64,000 nt of DNA from Phaffia rhodozyma. Taxonomy: Eukaryota; Basidiomycota; Tremellomycetes; Cystofilobasidiales; Mrakiaceae. A model generated the notes under the pieces. The model searched no databases and was not told the DNA's origin. It saw only the letters and a list, made by a program, of their open reading frames with translations. How positions within the stretch are numbered: the stretch's first letter is position 1; every line of letters starts with the position of its first letter. A program made the translations under genes and the position numbers. This document shows positions 1 to 17,700 of the stretch, piece by piece. The stretch spans positions 1,426,001 to 1,490,000 of the forward strand of contig JACGZH010000005.1 in assembly GCA_014706385.1 (NCBI GenBank), written 5' to 3'.

Positions 1-927
1 ACCCAAAGTTTCCTATCAAATCATTCACTGCGCTCGAGCCAAGTTCGGGAATGAGAGATTCATTCAACAGGAACGTCATTCCTTCGGTTGACGCTCCGGT
101 TGTATCTATGGAGGGAACGTTTACTCAGTTTCCAGAGAGTGTCCAAGATGGGACTGTCGATGCTTGTTTGATAGCTCAGTAAGGCTCTTATCCTTCGCGC
201 TGTTAGTTTTTGTGTCGAATCCCTTTGGTTGTACAGGGCTGATCACCAGAATGTGTCTTCTTCTATAGAGCGTTCCACTGGGCTCATCCTGTAAGTCACA
301 CTGCCTCTAGCCTAAAACCTCCTCACCCTGTGGAGCAGCGCTCTTATGGATACTCATTTTTCATAACATCTAGGAATATGCTGAAGCAGCCAAAACGATT
401 GGTCGGTCTCTCAAACCCCACAACGGTCAATTAGTATTCATCTGGAACTCCGAATCTCTCTCCGTCCCATGGATCAAAACCTTCCGGGACACGTACGAGG
501 TCTACGACGGACATTCTCCCCAGCAGCGATTCAAACTCTGGCATGCCTTGTACGACACTCCAGAGTACAAGACCTTGTTCGACCCTCCGGTATTCACTGT
601 CTGGAATTCAAAAAGTCCCTGTACGAAAGAGATTGCTATCAATAGAGTGATGTCAAAGAGTTACACCTCTGTTTTGAGCAAAGAAGAGAGTGAGGCTTTA
701 ATAAGCAAATTGGAGCAGGTGCTTGATAGCGCAGAAGATATGGTTTGGATCGACAAAGAGAAAGGCGTGTTTGAATACAACTACGAGACAGAGTGAGTCT
801 TCTTTGATGGGGTCTTCTCTTCTTCTTGTTGTGTCTCTCACATGGTAAGGCGGGACACCTAACTCTAACACATGCTTGGTCGCTGAATTTCTTCTGTTTC
901 AGTGTGGTGATCATGAACCGAAAGTAG
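1..927 (+). CDS. SAM-dependent methyltransferase, C-terminal part (5' end outside window)
   Basis: The left window edge cuts this gene. Four coding exons can be phased: 1-178, 269-290, 374-792 and 903-927, ending at TAG 925-927. The protein reads through a class I methyltransferase C-terminal half: an acidic/hydrophobic strand ending DACLIAQ, then AFHWAHPEYAEAAK, then LKPHNGQLVFIWNSES, the usual post-motif III and 'IWN' strand of the Methyltransf_11 group, then a helical tail ending DVVIMNRK. The family is the fungal Crg1/Tmt1-like group, which methylates small molecules using S-adenosylmethionine; the substrate cannot be read from sequence. The SAM-binding GxGxG strand must lie upstream of the window. 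Exon 269-290 is only 22 nt and carries the AFHWAHP block. The gene converges with calcineurin A. Family call is fairly sure; substrate unknown. Confidence 0.8.
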
Positions 928-1497
928 AAACCCTCTTTCCTTCCTAACTGTACTGGTCCCAGAAAGGCCGACAACGTTGTATACATCATTTGTTTTTTTT
1001 CTCTCTCTTCCAAATCCCGACTTTTCTTTAGCTTATCCTGTTCAACAGGCACGTTTTCGGTTAAGCGTGTCCGAATACATTTGAATTCAGAGTTGAATCT
1101 TTGCAAGAGAAAACGAAAAAAAAAAACACGAAGGAACAAAAAGTTGGGAAGAATTAAAAGAAAGAAGCAAAAGATGATCGTTGAATGTCTTTACACAGGC
1201 GGGAAAAATAGCCATTTACAAGTCGGTCGATAGTGAACTCATGAACAAGCGTCGGGGGAAAGGTTAATTCTGATGTCGAAAGATGAAACCGAGATGATGG
1301 CAGGATGGGTAGAGACAACCAAGACGAGAAGAGAAGAGGAAGATGGGAGAATAAGAAGGAAAAGAGAGATCCAGGGAGAGAGGAGTGGTAAGGAGAAGGG
1401 AAGAGAACGAGATAACATAGAGTTTATATTTGTTTTTCTTCCTGTTTTTATTTTTGGTCATTTCTTTTCGTTCATCCTGAGCCATACAAAAAATACT
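928..1497. other. Convergent intergenic region (3' ends of methyltransferase and calcineurin A)
   Basis: These 570 bp lie between two facing stop codons. The stretch is A- and GA-rich, with a T-run near 990-997 and an A-run near 1115-1126 that could serve 3'-end formation. ORFs here are low-complexity (RE/KR-rich) and look non-coding. No RNA gene recognised. Confidence 0.5.
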
Positions 1498-6041
<4,544 letters not shown>

Positions 6042-6706
6042 GATTTTGAGTAAACTTGTACTGCAGGCTAAAAAGTTGAAGTAGGATGGGAAGAGTAGGG
6101 TTGGAAAGATGGAGATGGAGAATGGATGAAAACAAAGAGAGAGGAAAGAACGGAACTGGAAGAGAGAAAGATAGAAAGGAAGAAAGTGTGGAGAAGGAGA
6201 GAAAGAGAGGAATCAGAGAATCGAGAAAGAGATGAGAGAGCGAGAGCGACCATATTGAAAGGCGGGTTGGTCGAGTCTGCCGAGGGGTCTAACTTGGGGT
6301 TTCTTGGGAATTTACTAGGGTTACACTGGGGGTCAATTGGGGTCTTGCCTCTTGTTTGGGGTTCATTTGGGCACATCATTGACCCATGTGGGATCAATTG
6401 GGGCCGCCGGGAATCCACTACATAGGCCGTCTAGAGCTCTGTCGTCATTGATCGCGGTTAATCTGACGGATTGACCGTCTTGTTCATTTACAGCCACGTG
6501 TCCGTAACCCTATCGTGACCACAATGACATATACTAGTACCCCACTCTGTGATAGTGTCTGTCTCCGCTTGTCTGTCTCGGCTTTGTCTCTTCCCCAATC
6601 ACCCTTTTTATTCATCTCTCTTCTATTGCTTTTTCGTCCGTATCTACGCACACTTCCTTCCTCTACACATACACACACTCTTCTAAACGGAAGGAAACTA
6701 AGAGCA
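6042..6706. promoter_or_regulatory. Divergent promoter region, calcineurin A / Osh gene
   Basis: These 665 bp separate the two start codons. The calcineurin side (6045-6240) is C/T-rich on its sense strand, as expected of a fungal leader. The middle (6281-6405) is unusually rich in G-runs on the + strand. The Osh side (6540-6700) is again pyrimidine-rich, leading to ATG 6707. ORFs here are low-complexity or repetitive and I do not regard them as genes. Confidence 0.5.
6281..6405 (+). repeat. G-run / TTGGGG-rich tract, possible G-quadruplex
   Basis: About nine runs of three to five G occur in 125 bp, several as TTGGGG or TTTGGGG, with TCAATTGGGG present twice (6333-6342 and 6394-6403) and one TAGGGTTA at 6316-6323. 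Spacers are mostly 5-15 bases. Nothing else in the window has this composition. The tract is not coding in any convincing way and lies mid-promoter. Confidence 0.6.
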
Positions 6707-9700
6707 ATGGCAAAGAAAGTCGTCCGGCCGAATGAGGATGAAGATTATGTTGAAGATGATTGTACGTGTCTTTTTTGTTGCCCCTTCTCGTCCCGTCCTC
6801 CTCTTGCCCAGCCCGTATCACTCTGCTACTGCTTCCGTCTCGAATCTACAACTCCTTTCGGTCAATCAGCCAAAATTTCTATATCGTTTGTCAAACGATG
6901 GCTTGTCCCCCCTTCACGCTCAGTTCCTACTCTCTCTCGTCGGTATCGTATGATCTCAGGCACGAACTCTGCCCACCACGTCGTGAACCTCTCCGATTTT
7001 CTCATAGTACCATACACAGCATGTTATTTCGTTGCCCAGACTTTCCAGGATGGCGTCTATCCAGAACTAGTCTTTTACCAGGTCGTAAAAGGATAGAACG
7101 GATCTCGCCTTCTTCTGTGTCTTGTTGTATCTGATCCTTTGAGATCAAGCCCACTATAAACACCAGAAGATTCAATTGGAGCTCCTACCTTCATCTCAAA
7201 CTGTCTATTCACCATAGCGACGTCTCGCCTTGTCCAGCCGGAATGTAACTGTTACGGGTTCAGAGATCTAATCAACTTTCCTTCCTCTATGTCTTTCCTC
7301 TTGTCTCATCAGCTCCGCCTGTTACCATTGCCGATGCTTCCGGTGAAGAAGGCAAGATGAAAACCATCGTGTCTCTTCTCAAGAAGTTCATGGGCGTCAA
7401 GGTACGCCCTCGCTCCCGCCTCTCACATCTCGCACGTTGGTGAAGGAACCGAGATGATAGCTGAACAGCTAACACGTCCCTTGTCTGGCTCGTTCGTACA
7501 CGGCGTTCTTCGACATCGGTAGGATCTTGCCAATTTGTAAGTCCTTCAGCCGTTTTCAAAGATCAACTCGATTTCTTCAGGGAGAAGTCTTGTCTGGGTG
7601 CGAGACACATATATAGTTCTCCTTGTTTCAGTCAAGCCCTCTGTTCAAGATGGAGAGCACCTTTCTAGGTCATGTTGCTTTTATCGAGTGAAACCTTGCT
7701 GACCATGTGTTCGATCTACAGACGATTGTCTTTGCCTGCTTCTCTTATGTCAGTTGAGCTCTCTATGTTTCCAGCGCTTTCGGCCAAAAGCTAGGCCGAG
7801 TTCTGAAATGTTGTTCTATCTTTGCATTTCTATTGTTCACAGAGAACCAGTTCCAAACCTAGAGTATTGGAGTAAGTTCGATCGAACGAGTCCCCTGAGT
7901 CAAACAGGATAGAAAGAATGGTGCTCAGACTGACATCGTATCCTACATTTGGCCCCCATAGCTGCTGGAGATCGGGCCGATGTTAGTCTTCTCCTGCCAC
8001 AGATCGTACTCTACTTACCTTCAGGTCTAAACAGAAGAAATTTCTTTCCCTTCATTCTATCTTGATACCTTAGATGTTTGCCGCGTGAGTGACCGCTCTT
8101 GGACTTCACAGGCGCTCATTAGATAAATGATTGTACTGACTTTCCTTCGTCATCAATGCGCTTAGAATTGGAGATTCGGAAGATTCTCTTGAGCGTATGC
8201 TGGCTGTCTTGAGATTTTCTTTCACGTTCCAGTTGAAGTTTGTAGTAAGTCCATTCCCAGTCATCTTCAACTTGACTCTCTTTACGGGCATCGCTCATGC
8301 AGAGGAGGCATCTTCTTCTTGATGTTTGCTCGCATGTTCCTCAGAGAGGAAAAGTTTGCAAGCCCTACAATTCGGTTCTTGGTTCGTGTTCCCTCTTTTG
8401 TCTCAAATCTAAATTTTTATCATATCTTTGCTCACCATGTGTTCATGGCGATCAAACCGCGTTCCTCACAGGCGAGCACTTTCGTTGTCACTGGCTCCTT
8501 CCGCCTTCCACAGTTGATCCGGACACGAAGGAGCCCGTGATAAACACATGTCTCCATCAACCAAATGTGGGCGATCCATCGATCTCTGGTTACAACACAC
8601 CAGGAGAGGCAGCCGGCAGCGAAACCTCGTGCGTCTTCTTATCCGATCATCATATGCTGTTCAGTCCTAACTCGTATCCATTTGCCAATCAGATCGATTC
8701 GGAGCTTCAGTTCGAAGTCAATGAAGAGCATGAAGAGTCAATCGAGATTGGATGTCAGCGCGGACAATGTCTCTTCTGTAAAAGTGGCCTTCTTGGTAAG
8801 CATCTTCCCTACTTCTTGTATCTTGTACATCTCCAGGTTCGGTTTTGGGAACTGATAAACACGGCGATTCTCGAATTCTATTTCAATCAACTATGCAATC
8901 AATTCAATTAAACAGTGTGAGCAAGTATCCCATCACCCGCCAATCTCGTCCGCGTACTACTCTTGTCCAGAGAAGGGAGTGGAGGCCGTAGCTGTGCGCT
9001 TTATTTCGTCTTATCTTACTTTCTTCTAGTTTCCTAATCTGTGAATAAGAGACTAAAAGAAGATATCGACCTCCCTTTGGATATCCATATAGATTGATCA
9101 AATTAGCGCGAAAGTCTCGGGGATGTGTGAGTCGGCCATCTTTCGATGAGCAAGTGGTAGCGGTTGACATAGTCTCTGGAATATCAATTAGAGACTGACT
9201 TCATTCCTCTTTGTCTTGAGGAAAAATACAGCTGTGAAGATCGCACCGGGAGTTTACAATAAAGTGAGCGCCTCTCGACAGAGGTATCTGATTTAGTCTA
9301 TACTACTGATTATACTGTTTGCGCGTCCCATCGATTTCCTCAATTTATAGGGTGTCTTTATTCGAGTCAAGAAGACCGATGAAGAGTAAGTAGACTACTC
9401 TCTCACACCCACTGAAAGTTTAGTTATGTTGACGAACAATGTTCTTCTCTTCTTCATTGCTCTTTTGACGCTGTCCATAGATATCAGGTCACGAACCCTA
9501 CAGCTAACGTCAACGGTCTTCTGAAAGGGAGTTACTATGGAACCATCTCAGACAATGTCCGTTTTTTTCCTCACAAAACCTTAATCATGATGGTGCCTTA
9601 TCTTTTTTCTTCAAACCTCTGTAACCCAATAGGTGACCATCACTTGCAGAGGAGGGTCCAGCACAGAGCGTTATAGAACCATCATCGAGTACAAAGACGA

Positions 9701-10486
9701 AGTCAGCTCATATGTTTAGTTTGATCAAGACTCACTGGTTGCCGCTCGCTAACATCACTACTCGTTCCTCATCGTATATCCTTAGAGCTGGATCTCGAAA
9801 CCTCGATTCGCGCTCGAGGGAGTTGTATACAAGTACGCGACCGCTGATGCCGAAAAAGCCGAGAGTTGGAATAAAATCAAGGACGTACCGGCTGCCCAGG
9901 TTGTCGGCACATTAGAGGGCTGCTGGAGGAAGCAGATCACTTTCAAACTGAAAGCTACCAAAGTTTGTCTCTAACATCTTGCTTGGGCAAACTTTTTCCC
10001 CAGATTTGTTCATAACGTGCTGACATATTGCCTTGGACACTTGTCTCGACTAGGAAACCCGGATGTTGATTGATCTAGACATACTAGCGGTGATTCCCAA
10101 GAATGTTCGGCCGCTGACGGCTCAGTCTGAGTTCGAATCGAGACGTCTCTGGGACAGCGTGACTCAAAAGATGCTCGCCAAGAACTACACCGACGCTACT
10201 ACGGCAAAACAAGCGATAGAGCAAGATCAACGAAACCGGGCGGCGGAGCGAAAGAAGGAGGGGATTGAATTTGAACCCAGGTTCTTTGAGCCCAATGTAC
10301 GTTGGCCTTCTCTTCTCTCTTCGTTCCTAACATGTGTTTCCTCTATTAGCTTGCTAATCTGGTCTTTCAAAAACGGGAATGCGCGTTGTATCATGATTGG
10401 ATTCATAGATCGACGATGGAAGACCTAGGCTGACTGAGGCTGGCCGCAAGGCCATTGAGGCAGAATTAGCAGGCGAGGGTTATTGA
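6707..10486 (+). CDS. Oxysterol-binding-protein-related lipid transfer protein, Osh6/Osh7 type
   Basis: A short-form ORP with no PH or ankyrin domain. It starts at 6707 with an acidic N-terminus (MAKKVVRPNEDEDYVEDD), then the ORD: MKTIVSLLKKFMGVK, LPASL-EPVPNLEYW, SLERMLAVLRFSFTFQLKFV, RGKVCKPYNSVLGEHFRCHW, then the ORP fingerprint EQVSHHPPISSAYYSCPEKG (about 8925-8990), whose two His bind the PI4P headgroup in this family. It ends with FESRRLWDSVTQKM, QDQRNRAAERKKEG and AELAGEGY, TGA at 10484-10486. The C-terminal block and lack of extra domains resemble yeast Osh6/7, which exchange phosphatidylserine for PI4P at ER-plasma membrane contacts; that function is by family. Very intron-dense: exons 7722-7748, 7843-7871, 7962-7981 and 8074-8084 are 27, 29, 20 and 11 nt. 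Confidence 0.93.
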
Positions 10487-11706
10487 ACAAATGTTCAATA
10501 ACGGAATCCTTATATCCTGTTCTCAATCTCTTGTTGATCTAGCATTTTGGAGCCAACTCTTCGCCGCTCCTAGACTTGTTGTTGCATCTCGTTCGAATCC
10601 CCTCTTCCTTCTTGTCTTTCCGTTCTTGATTTCTCTTACTTCTTGTTCTCCTCCAACCCATCATCCTTCATTTTTGTTTCCTGATTGTAAGTGTGACCGT
10701 TTCACGTCTGTTTTCTCCTATGCGGATTACAACCTTCTTTCCCATCAACCTGATAACCTCCATTGTGTCTGTCTTTGTCCTTCGCTCTTTATTCCATCCA
10801 TTTCTTCTAATCTTTGATTTGTTGTCCTTCTGTAATTCACTCTTCTCTTCTTGAATTATTTCCTCTTTTTTTCTCTTCTTGTCTATCTTGGCGTTAGGAT
10901 ATTTGCTTCGTAGTATTTGTAGATGTAGAAACCTCCGTTTGCTTTGTCTCTATCGACCCTTCCTACATCTCCCACCTCTTCCTTCTTACATCCTCGTCGA
11001 TTCTCTAACCTCTCTCTTCTCCCGCGCTCCTACATTACATTGTGTTCCCCCATCTCATGTCATGTGATTGATAGTCTATTGAGGAGTAAGAGAGCGAGTG
11101 TAAAGAACGCTACCATCGAAGCGTATGGTAAGTAGAGTGGCGGGTGCATTCTAGAACGTGCGCGAGGGCTTGTAGGCAAGAAACAAAAGACCCTGCGTGA
11201 AAGTGTTTTGGTGAGAAGGTATTGTACCCTTAGGTGAAACTTGATAGCAAGAAAACATCTAAATACTTCGTTTCTGCCAACGAAATCATCCGCTCATCTC
11301 AAGCAAGCTCTACTTCTTGTTACTCATTTCCTTTTCACCTACCAATCACTGGCAGTCTGCGTATCATATGCAGTCCAAAGAGCGTCGAAGCATGTTGCCT
11401 ACTGTATAAAATCAGAACACTGACTGACCTAGATCTGTCTGACCCATTGACTGACCGGGATCAAAGCTTACACGTCCAATCAATCTTATTCAAACAGGCA
11501 CGCCCAGGAACCTGTCAACGTTGATAGGGTCTGTGCTTTCCCTTACCTCCTGCCAATTCAAGAACCTGTCTCCCTTGTTTTCTCTTCCTCCTTCCTTTCA
11601 CCTTTCTCTTCTCTTATCCCAACCTGTCTCTCTTGTTCCTTCCTCCTTTCTCATCTCTGTTCTCTTTCTGCCCTAGTCTACAAGATTGATTATATTTCGC
11701 CTAGTC
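10487..11706. other. Long intergenic region upstream of the AT-hook gene
   Basis: These 1.2 kb are strongly pyrimidine-rich (10560-11080 and 11530-11690 are runs of CTT/TCC), typical of promoter and leader DNA in this genome. Several short ORFs (for example 10491-10817, 10879-11067) encode Leu/Ser/Phe-rich peptides expected from such composition. I see no domain, RNA gene or repeat array. A 5'UTR intron is possible. Confidence 0.4.
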
Positions 11707-14700
11707 ATGGCGCAGATCAAGAATCCCTCAGCTATGGACCTCACGATCAAGGCGCTAGTCGATGAGGCAGTTGCCACACATGATTCTGTTAAGACTCGAA
11801 AGGTCAAGTCATGGGCAGTTAAGCTTCACCAGCTGGTTCGTTCAAAGCGTTTGATGGGTTTCTTTCCTCCACAGTTCTGAACGCGCTTCATGCGGTGAAG
11901 CTAGACCAGGTTTTGTCGAAAGATGGACTTGGCTATGCTTCAGGGTGTACTCTATTGACTATTCGATATTCTTCTGACCTTCAAAACTTCTTGACAGACT
12001 CGATCTACACTTTCAGCTTCCGGAGCTCTGATCGATCTTTTCCTGGTAGTATGTGATAGCATATACGCTCTTTGGAATATTGTGTTTCGACTGATCAATA
12101 CCGGGGGCTGATATTTTGAATGATAGGACATGATTCCAATATACTGCCTCTTTCCCTCTCGAGCACTAGCAGTCACCGCAGCTTTCATCCCTTCAGTTTT
12201 GGTCAACAAACTTGGAGTGTTCTTCTCGATCGATCCCACAGCAATTCCTGAAGACAGGCAAAGGGAAATGCTGATTTGGGAGGATGTATTGAGCGGCGCC
12301 ATCAACGGTGTTTATGTAAGTTTGCTATCTTCATCTCTGACCCGATTACTGTGCAGTTTGCTGGTGCTCAAAGTTTTTGGTTTGTTCGGATGACGTACAT
12401 CTGTGGAAACGGCAGAACTGGCATTTAGATCAAGAGCTGAATGAAAGTAAGTTGTATTTCGACAGCATCTGATAAATCCTGATGCTAATCTACCTTTGGG
12501 CTCCGCATATACCCATCTTCTCTCTCTGTGATAGATCAGTTGAACATAGGAAAAGCATTATTTCCATGTTTGTGCAAAATTATTAATAGTCCATCGTTCC
12601 CAAGGTTAAGCTACAAGTTGAAACACGAGGTTAGCGCAACACGTTGCTTTTCATTACTTGTCTAATTGAACCAGTATTGAATTGTGTAAAGATGATGATA
12701 ATTGAATCTTCATCACGTCATCAAGATAATCGAGCTTATCGAACTATGCACTTCTACCTGTCGACTAAATCAACTCGCCTTGAGATCGAATGGACCTGGA
12801 TCGATCTTGGGCCCGTAAGTTTTGACAAAATGTTGATATTCTAGAATGAAGCAAAGTCTGATACCTCAATGGTATCTTTTTGGCGAGTGCAGTATGAGAT
12901 TAGGAGAACTGTTCTTGCGCTGCACTGATTGTAGGTCCAGAGCGCATCTCCTGTACGGCGCGAGCGTGCTTAACTCAGGTTTCCATCTCTCTTCAATTAG
13001 CTTTCACTTTAACGGACCTGGTCCTCAACATTATTGGTTTCACATGCCCTCCTAAGAAGCGAGACAAGAAAGAATACGGGAAATTAACATTCCGAACATT
13101 CTCGCCTGGAACAAAAGATGGCATAGCGGATGCATTGATGGAGGCCAAGACCGCTGATTGGGAAGCAGTGAGTCGATCATCCTTATCATCTTAATAGTGG
13201 TCGTAAAGCTCGTATGACTCAAGAGTCTTTGCCTTTGATCTATTTTGAAGTGCAAACGGAAAATTCATGTTCTTGTTGGTCGAGGTCACCCTGAACGAAT
13301 TCGAGTGTTTACGCTTGCAGGCTTCCGATACCTCGATGATGTGATCTACCGTGACGCTTTTGAGACATCAGACACTTCCAACAGGCTACAGGACAATCTG
13401 ATTTATATCGATGCGACAAGAATCCATGTAGTGATAATGAGTCAAGGGATGATAGAGGTACCTGCCACTATATATGTTATGGCTCTTTGCGTCAACTCGA
13501 TAGTTCGAGATATGCTTCGAACACTTATTGACTGACTCTCGTTTGTATCCTCTTCCTCATAGGACCATCCGAGCGTATCACTTTCCGAAATCATATCTTT
13601 GAAGTTGACGCAAGGGGACTATTCTGAGTGTACGTTCGATCATCATCGTTTTCGTCTCTTCTAAGTAATGCTTCATCGGATTGACTATACCAATTGGCAT
13701 CATCTCGTAATGATTTCAGCGTATCACACGCAGCTCTGTATAACCACCAAAACCTCGAGATACGAATACGAAGTGAATTGCCAAGAAGGCGATCTCCGCC
13801 GAGTTCTACTCAACCGGAAGCTAGTGAGTGTTGTATCTACCTTCATATCGAACGGGGGATTAATTGAATCTACCTATTCTTGTTTAGCCGTGTGAGATTG
13901 GACCCACTTTGCCTTCAAGAACGGGATCCATCAAGGTATCCATTCCAACAGAAGCAGGTATCTTACTTAAATCCCCACCTCTCCCTCCGCATTCCCACTC
14001 ATCTGTGCTTGCGATCGGCCGTACGGGTTCTCATGTTCAACTGTCAAGCCAACTTGAAAAAGCGGACGAAATGTGGAAGAGTACGTTCATTTGCTTCAAT
14101 GTACCATTTGACTTTTTACGCTCTTAGACTAACATGATTTGGTTTCCAGGAGCGACATCGTCCGAAGATGATCAGTTTGGGATGGATGCCGAACCTTACA
14201 AACAGGATTACGAGTCTACTCAATACAACCAAACTAACTCTGTAAACAATAATACAACCACCTCCGACCACGTGAGTTCGTCCTTGCCTGAAGATTCAGG
14301 CGGCCCAGAATCTGTCGCGTCGCACACAATGATCGCAAATCACCACGGCAAGACCGACTATGGAGGTATTCAACTAGACGTCGAGGCTTTCGGCGCTTGT
14401 ACGGATAGCGAGATTTCGGAGCCCCCGTCTACTCTGGGATCCCCCATTAAACAGTCTAGCCCTTACCCGAATGTCAATCTAGTCGCCGTATCCGCTGCGC
14501 TTTCCGCTCACAAGTCTTCAGTAACTGATAGTTCCAGATGTACGAAGACCCAACCTGTTTCGGGCAACACCAAGAGAAAACCGGAGACGACAACTACAGA
14601 TGAGCAGAATAATAAGAAGTCCAGAAGAGATGAGGCGTCCGAATCATTCTCTGAGAGACTGAGATCAGTCACAGTCGAGGATGCGTCCAACGAAGAAGAA

Positions 14701-17700
14701 AAGCAACAAGATTGCTCTGAAGATGTCTCGGGAGATCCGAGTTCTTCTTTCGACCTCACTCCTAAGCGCCGATCGATTGCCAAAATCATCTACTCTACCG
14801 GTCGAAAGTCCAGGAAGGGTGGGAAGAAGGCATTGTATCTTGCTCATCAAGAGGTTGAATCGGTTGATACCGAGTCCAAAGTTGATTGGGATGCCATACC
14901 CCAGCCTGATCCGATATTCAAATCTCTCTCGAAGGATGCCGAGACTCCATCAATGAAACGCGGACGTGGAAGACCTCGTAAACGGCCTTTGTCACCGGTC
15001 TCCGAATCAACTGATTCTTCAGATAAGAAGAACAAGCCGGTTAGAAAGAGGGGAAGACCTAAAAAGACAGATCTGTCCGAGGCTGACGGATCCCATGCGT
15101 GTTCTCCGAGGGTCGAATCCAATACCACTTCTGTCATATCTGTATCGGATCTAAAGGTGCCTGATATGGAGTATATAGACTCCCAAGACGAAATGGAGGT
15201 TCGTGAAATCATGCTTTCTCGAATACACAACAACGCCATTTCTCCATTCAAGTGTTTCCTTCTGACGGGATTTTAATTCTTCGATGTACAGTTTGAAGAT
15301 AACCTAGAGAAATCTGAATCGACGAAGGATCAAGTAACAGTAGATGAGACCCTCATTATAGCAGTCCAACCGGCATCTGAAACCACCATAACCACAAGTG
15401 CTTCCACGAGTCACGACGCGACTGGAACCTTGACCAAACATCTGGGGAGAACTTCCGCCCGCGCACAGGAAAAGGTAAGCCATATGCGCACGATATGATT
15501 GTGAAAATCTCCAGAACACCGAAACGCTTATTTGACGATGTTCTTTGGCCTTGACAAAGCAGCTGGCCATTTATATCGATCCTGCCCAACAAAATGTGGT
15601 TGATTCGCAGATCAGCATCAACAATAAAAAGCCTCAGCAACCCCCATTCAAGAGTCTCATCCTGTCTAGATCAGTGAGTTTCGGTATCTTGGGCCGTCGG
15701 GGTGTCGAGTTCCGTTGCTGACTACCTCATAAATACGCAGTCAAAGAGGCAGATCAAGGAGGTTAATCAGAATATCGTCTCACGAAAGGTAAGATTGCTT
15801 CATCTAAGTGCGGGAGTATCAAGTAACTGATATATAATCTCTTGAACAGACCTCAATCGTTGATAAAAAACCTAAATCTAAAACTTTCAGACTGAAAGAC
15901 TTGATCCAGGCATGTCCTGTCTCCCATATGTTTTCCATATCTTAACTTACCTGATTCTTCCTTTGGGTATCAAATATACCAGGTGCAAACAATTCCAAGT
16001 CCAGTCAAGCGCATAACCGTAAAAGAGCCGAGCGTTGTTCCCGTCAAATCCCCCATAGCCAAGGTAACCGTGCTATGAACGCTCAATAAAAGAAATAGCA
16101 ACAAAGCTAAAAAAGTTTCATTGCTTCGTTTTCACAAAGTCTTCGAAAAACACTCTGTATACGGATGAAAGCCCTGGAAAAACACCAAAGGTTTGTACTG
16201 TTGTATGATCTGTAGCTCTCTTACCAATACTGAATCCGCCTCCCCACAGCCTAGCATCTCAGGAGAAGTGTCACTTCTGCCTTATTCGGATGAACACAGT
16301 TTAGATTCTCCTACCGTTCTTCAAATGTATTTGGAGGATAATCTTGCCGCTGAAGGTCTCGACGATGCTTTCGATGAGGTGCGCACACACTGTTCACACA
16401 CACAATATTATTAATCGTGGATGTCCTAACTTTGTGATTCAAATCAGACCTTCAAGAGTCCTGAAATCACAAGATCATCCGTTCCTTGGACAACTTCTAC
16501 GCCTGGGCTCTATCGTCGGCTTAAGGAATGCAAGGATACTTCAGCCATTTCGTCTGTTCAGTACCTCAGCACTGCTGTTGATGCAACGCAACCAGACTCT
16601 ATCGCCACAACGAGCGCCTTGAAAAGTTTGTCAACTCAACAGGAAAGAGCTGGGACCGAACCAATCGATGAGTTCAGTGATCCAGAGGCGGGTCAAGCTC
16701 AGATCTTGAATGAGAAGGAGGGACCTAGCATGCTGTTGAATGAAGATACCGTCAACGAATACCAAGATGGAAAACCCCAGTCGACAACTCGAGCCACTGA
16801 GGTGTTCACTCCACGAACAGTCAGAATCCTCTCTCAGGTAAGGCTTTCTACTCACATGCTTTCGATGATTGAACATTCACACGGCCTGTATTTTTCTTCA
16901 TTTGCGTTAGGCTGAGGTGATTCAGAATGATATGAAAATCAAATCTTGTCATTTTAGGAGTGATGCCAACCCGCAAGCCCATATTCCTTCAGCCCCCATC
17001 TTCGCTCCATCGTCCCACGCTCAACCTGAGGTTTCAGAACCTTCCTCAGGCCTCTCATCTTCACTCGAAAACAGGTCGCGTGATACTATACAAGGTGCTT
17101 CCTCCTCGGGAACGACCACGGCTTCCTTGACCCGGTCGGTTATTCATGGACCTGCCCCAACCTCTGGGTACGCTCTACAGTCGGCTCTTAGGTCACCCCA
17201 GGTAATCACGACATCTGCTATGAACAATCTAAGACAGCCCAAGTATCTTCATCTGAGGGATCCCCCAGCTAGTCCACAAAGTATGATTAGGCAAACTACG
17301 AAACCTCTCCCCCTACCATCGCATCGTCTGTCTCAGACATCTGCGCAGGGCTCAGGTCTAGCCTCACCGATACACCGTAAGATAATATCCTTGGCGATTG
17401 TAAAAACAGTGTATGCCTGACTGATATACTACGTTCGATCAGTCATTCATCGAAACACCGAAGGTTTGGTCCTGAAGCCATTGGGCTCTCACAATTTAAG
17501 TCAGCCAACTGCTACGGATTTCAAAGCTGCAAACGACCGAGTAGACGCTGGAGAGTTCAAACGAGTAAGTGGTGGCCAATTTTCTCATGCTATCGATCAT
17601 GTTCGTCCTTAATAGCTCATCAAAATGTTGTATGTATCCAATTCGTCAGGTTTTGGATGAGATCAATGATGAGATTTACTCAAAATTCCTCCGAAGGATC

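Noticed and set aside
10590..10615. tRNA B-box-like GTTCGAATCCCC
   Set aside because: No matching A box, acceptor stem or anticodon arm upstream; embedded in a pyrimidine tract.
10491..11135. Several short + strand ORFs between the Osh gene and the AT-hook gene
   Set aside because: All arise from the CT-rich leader and encode Leu/Ser/Phe/Pro-rich peptides without any domain.
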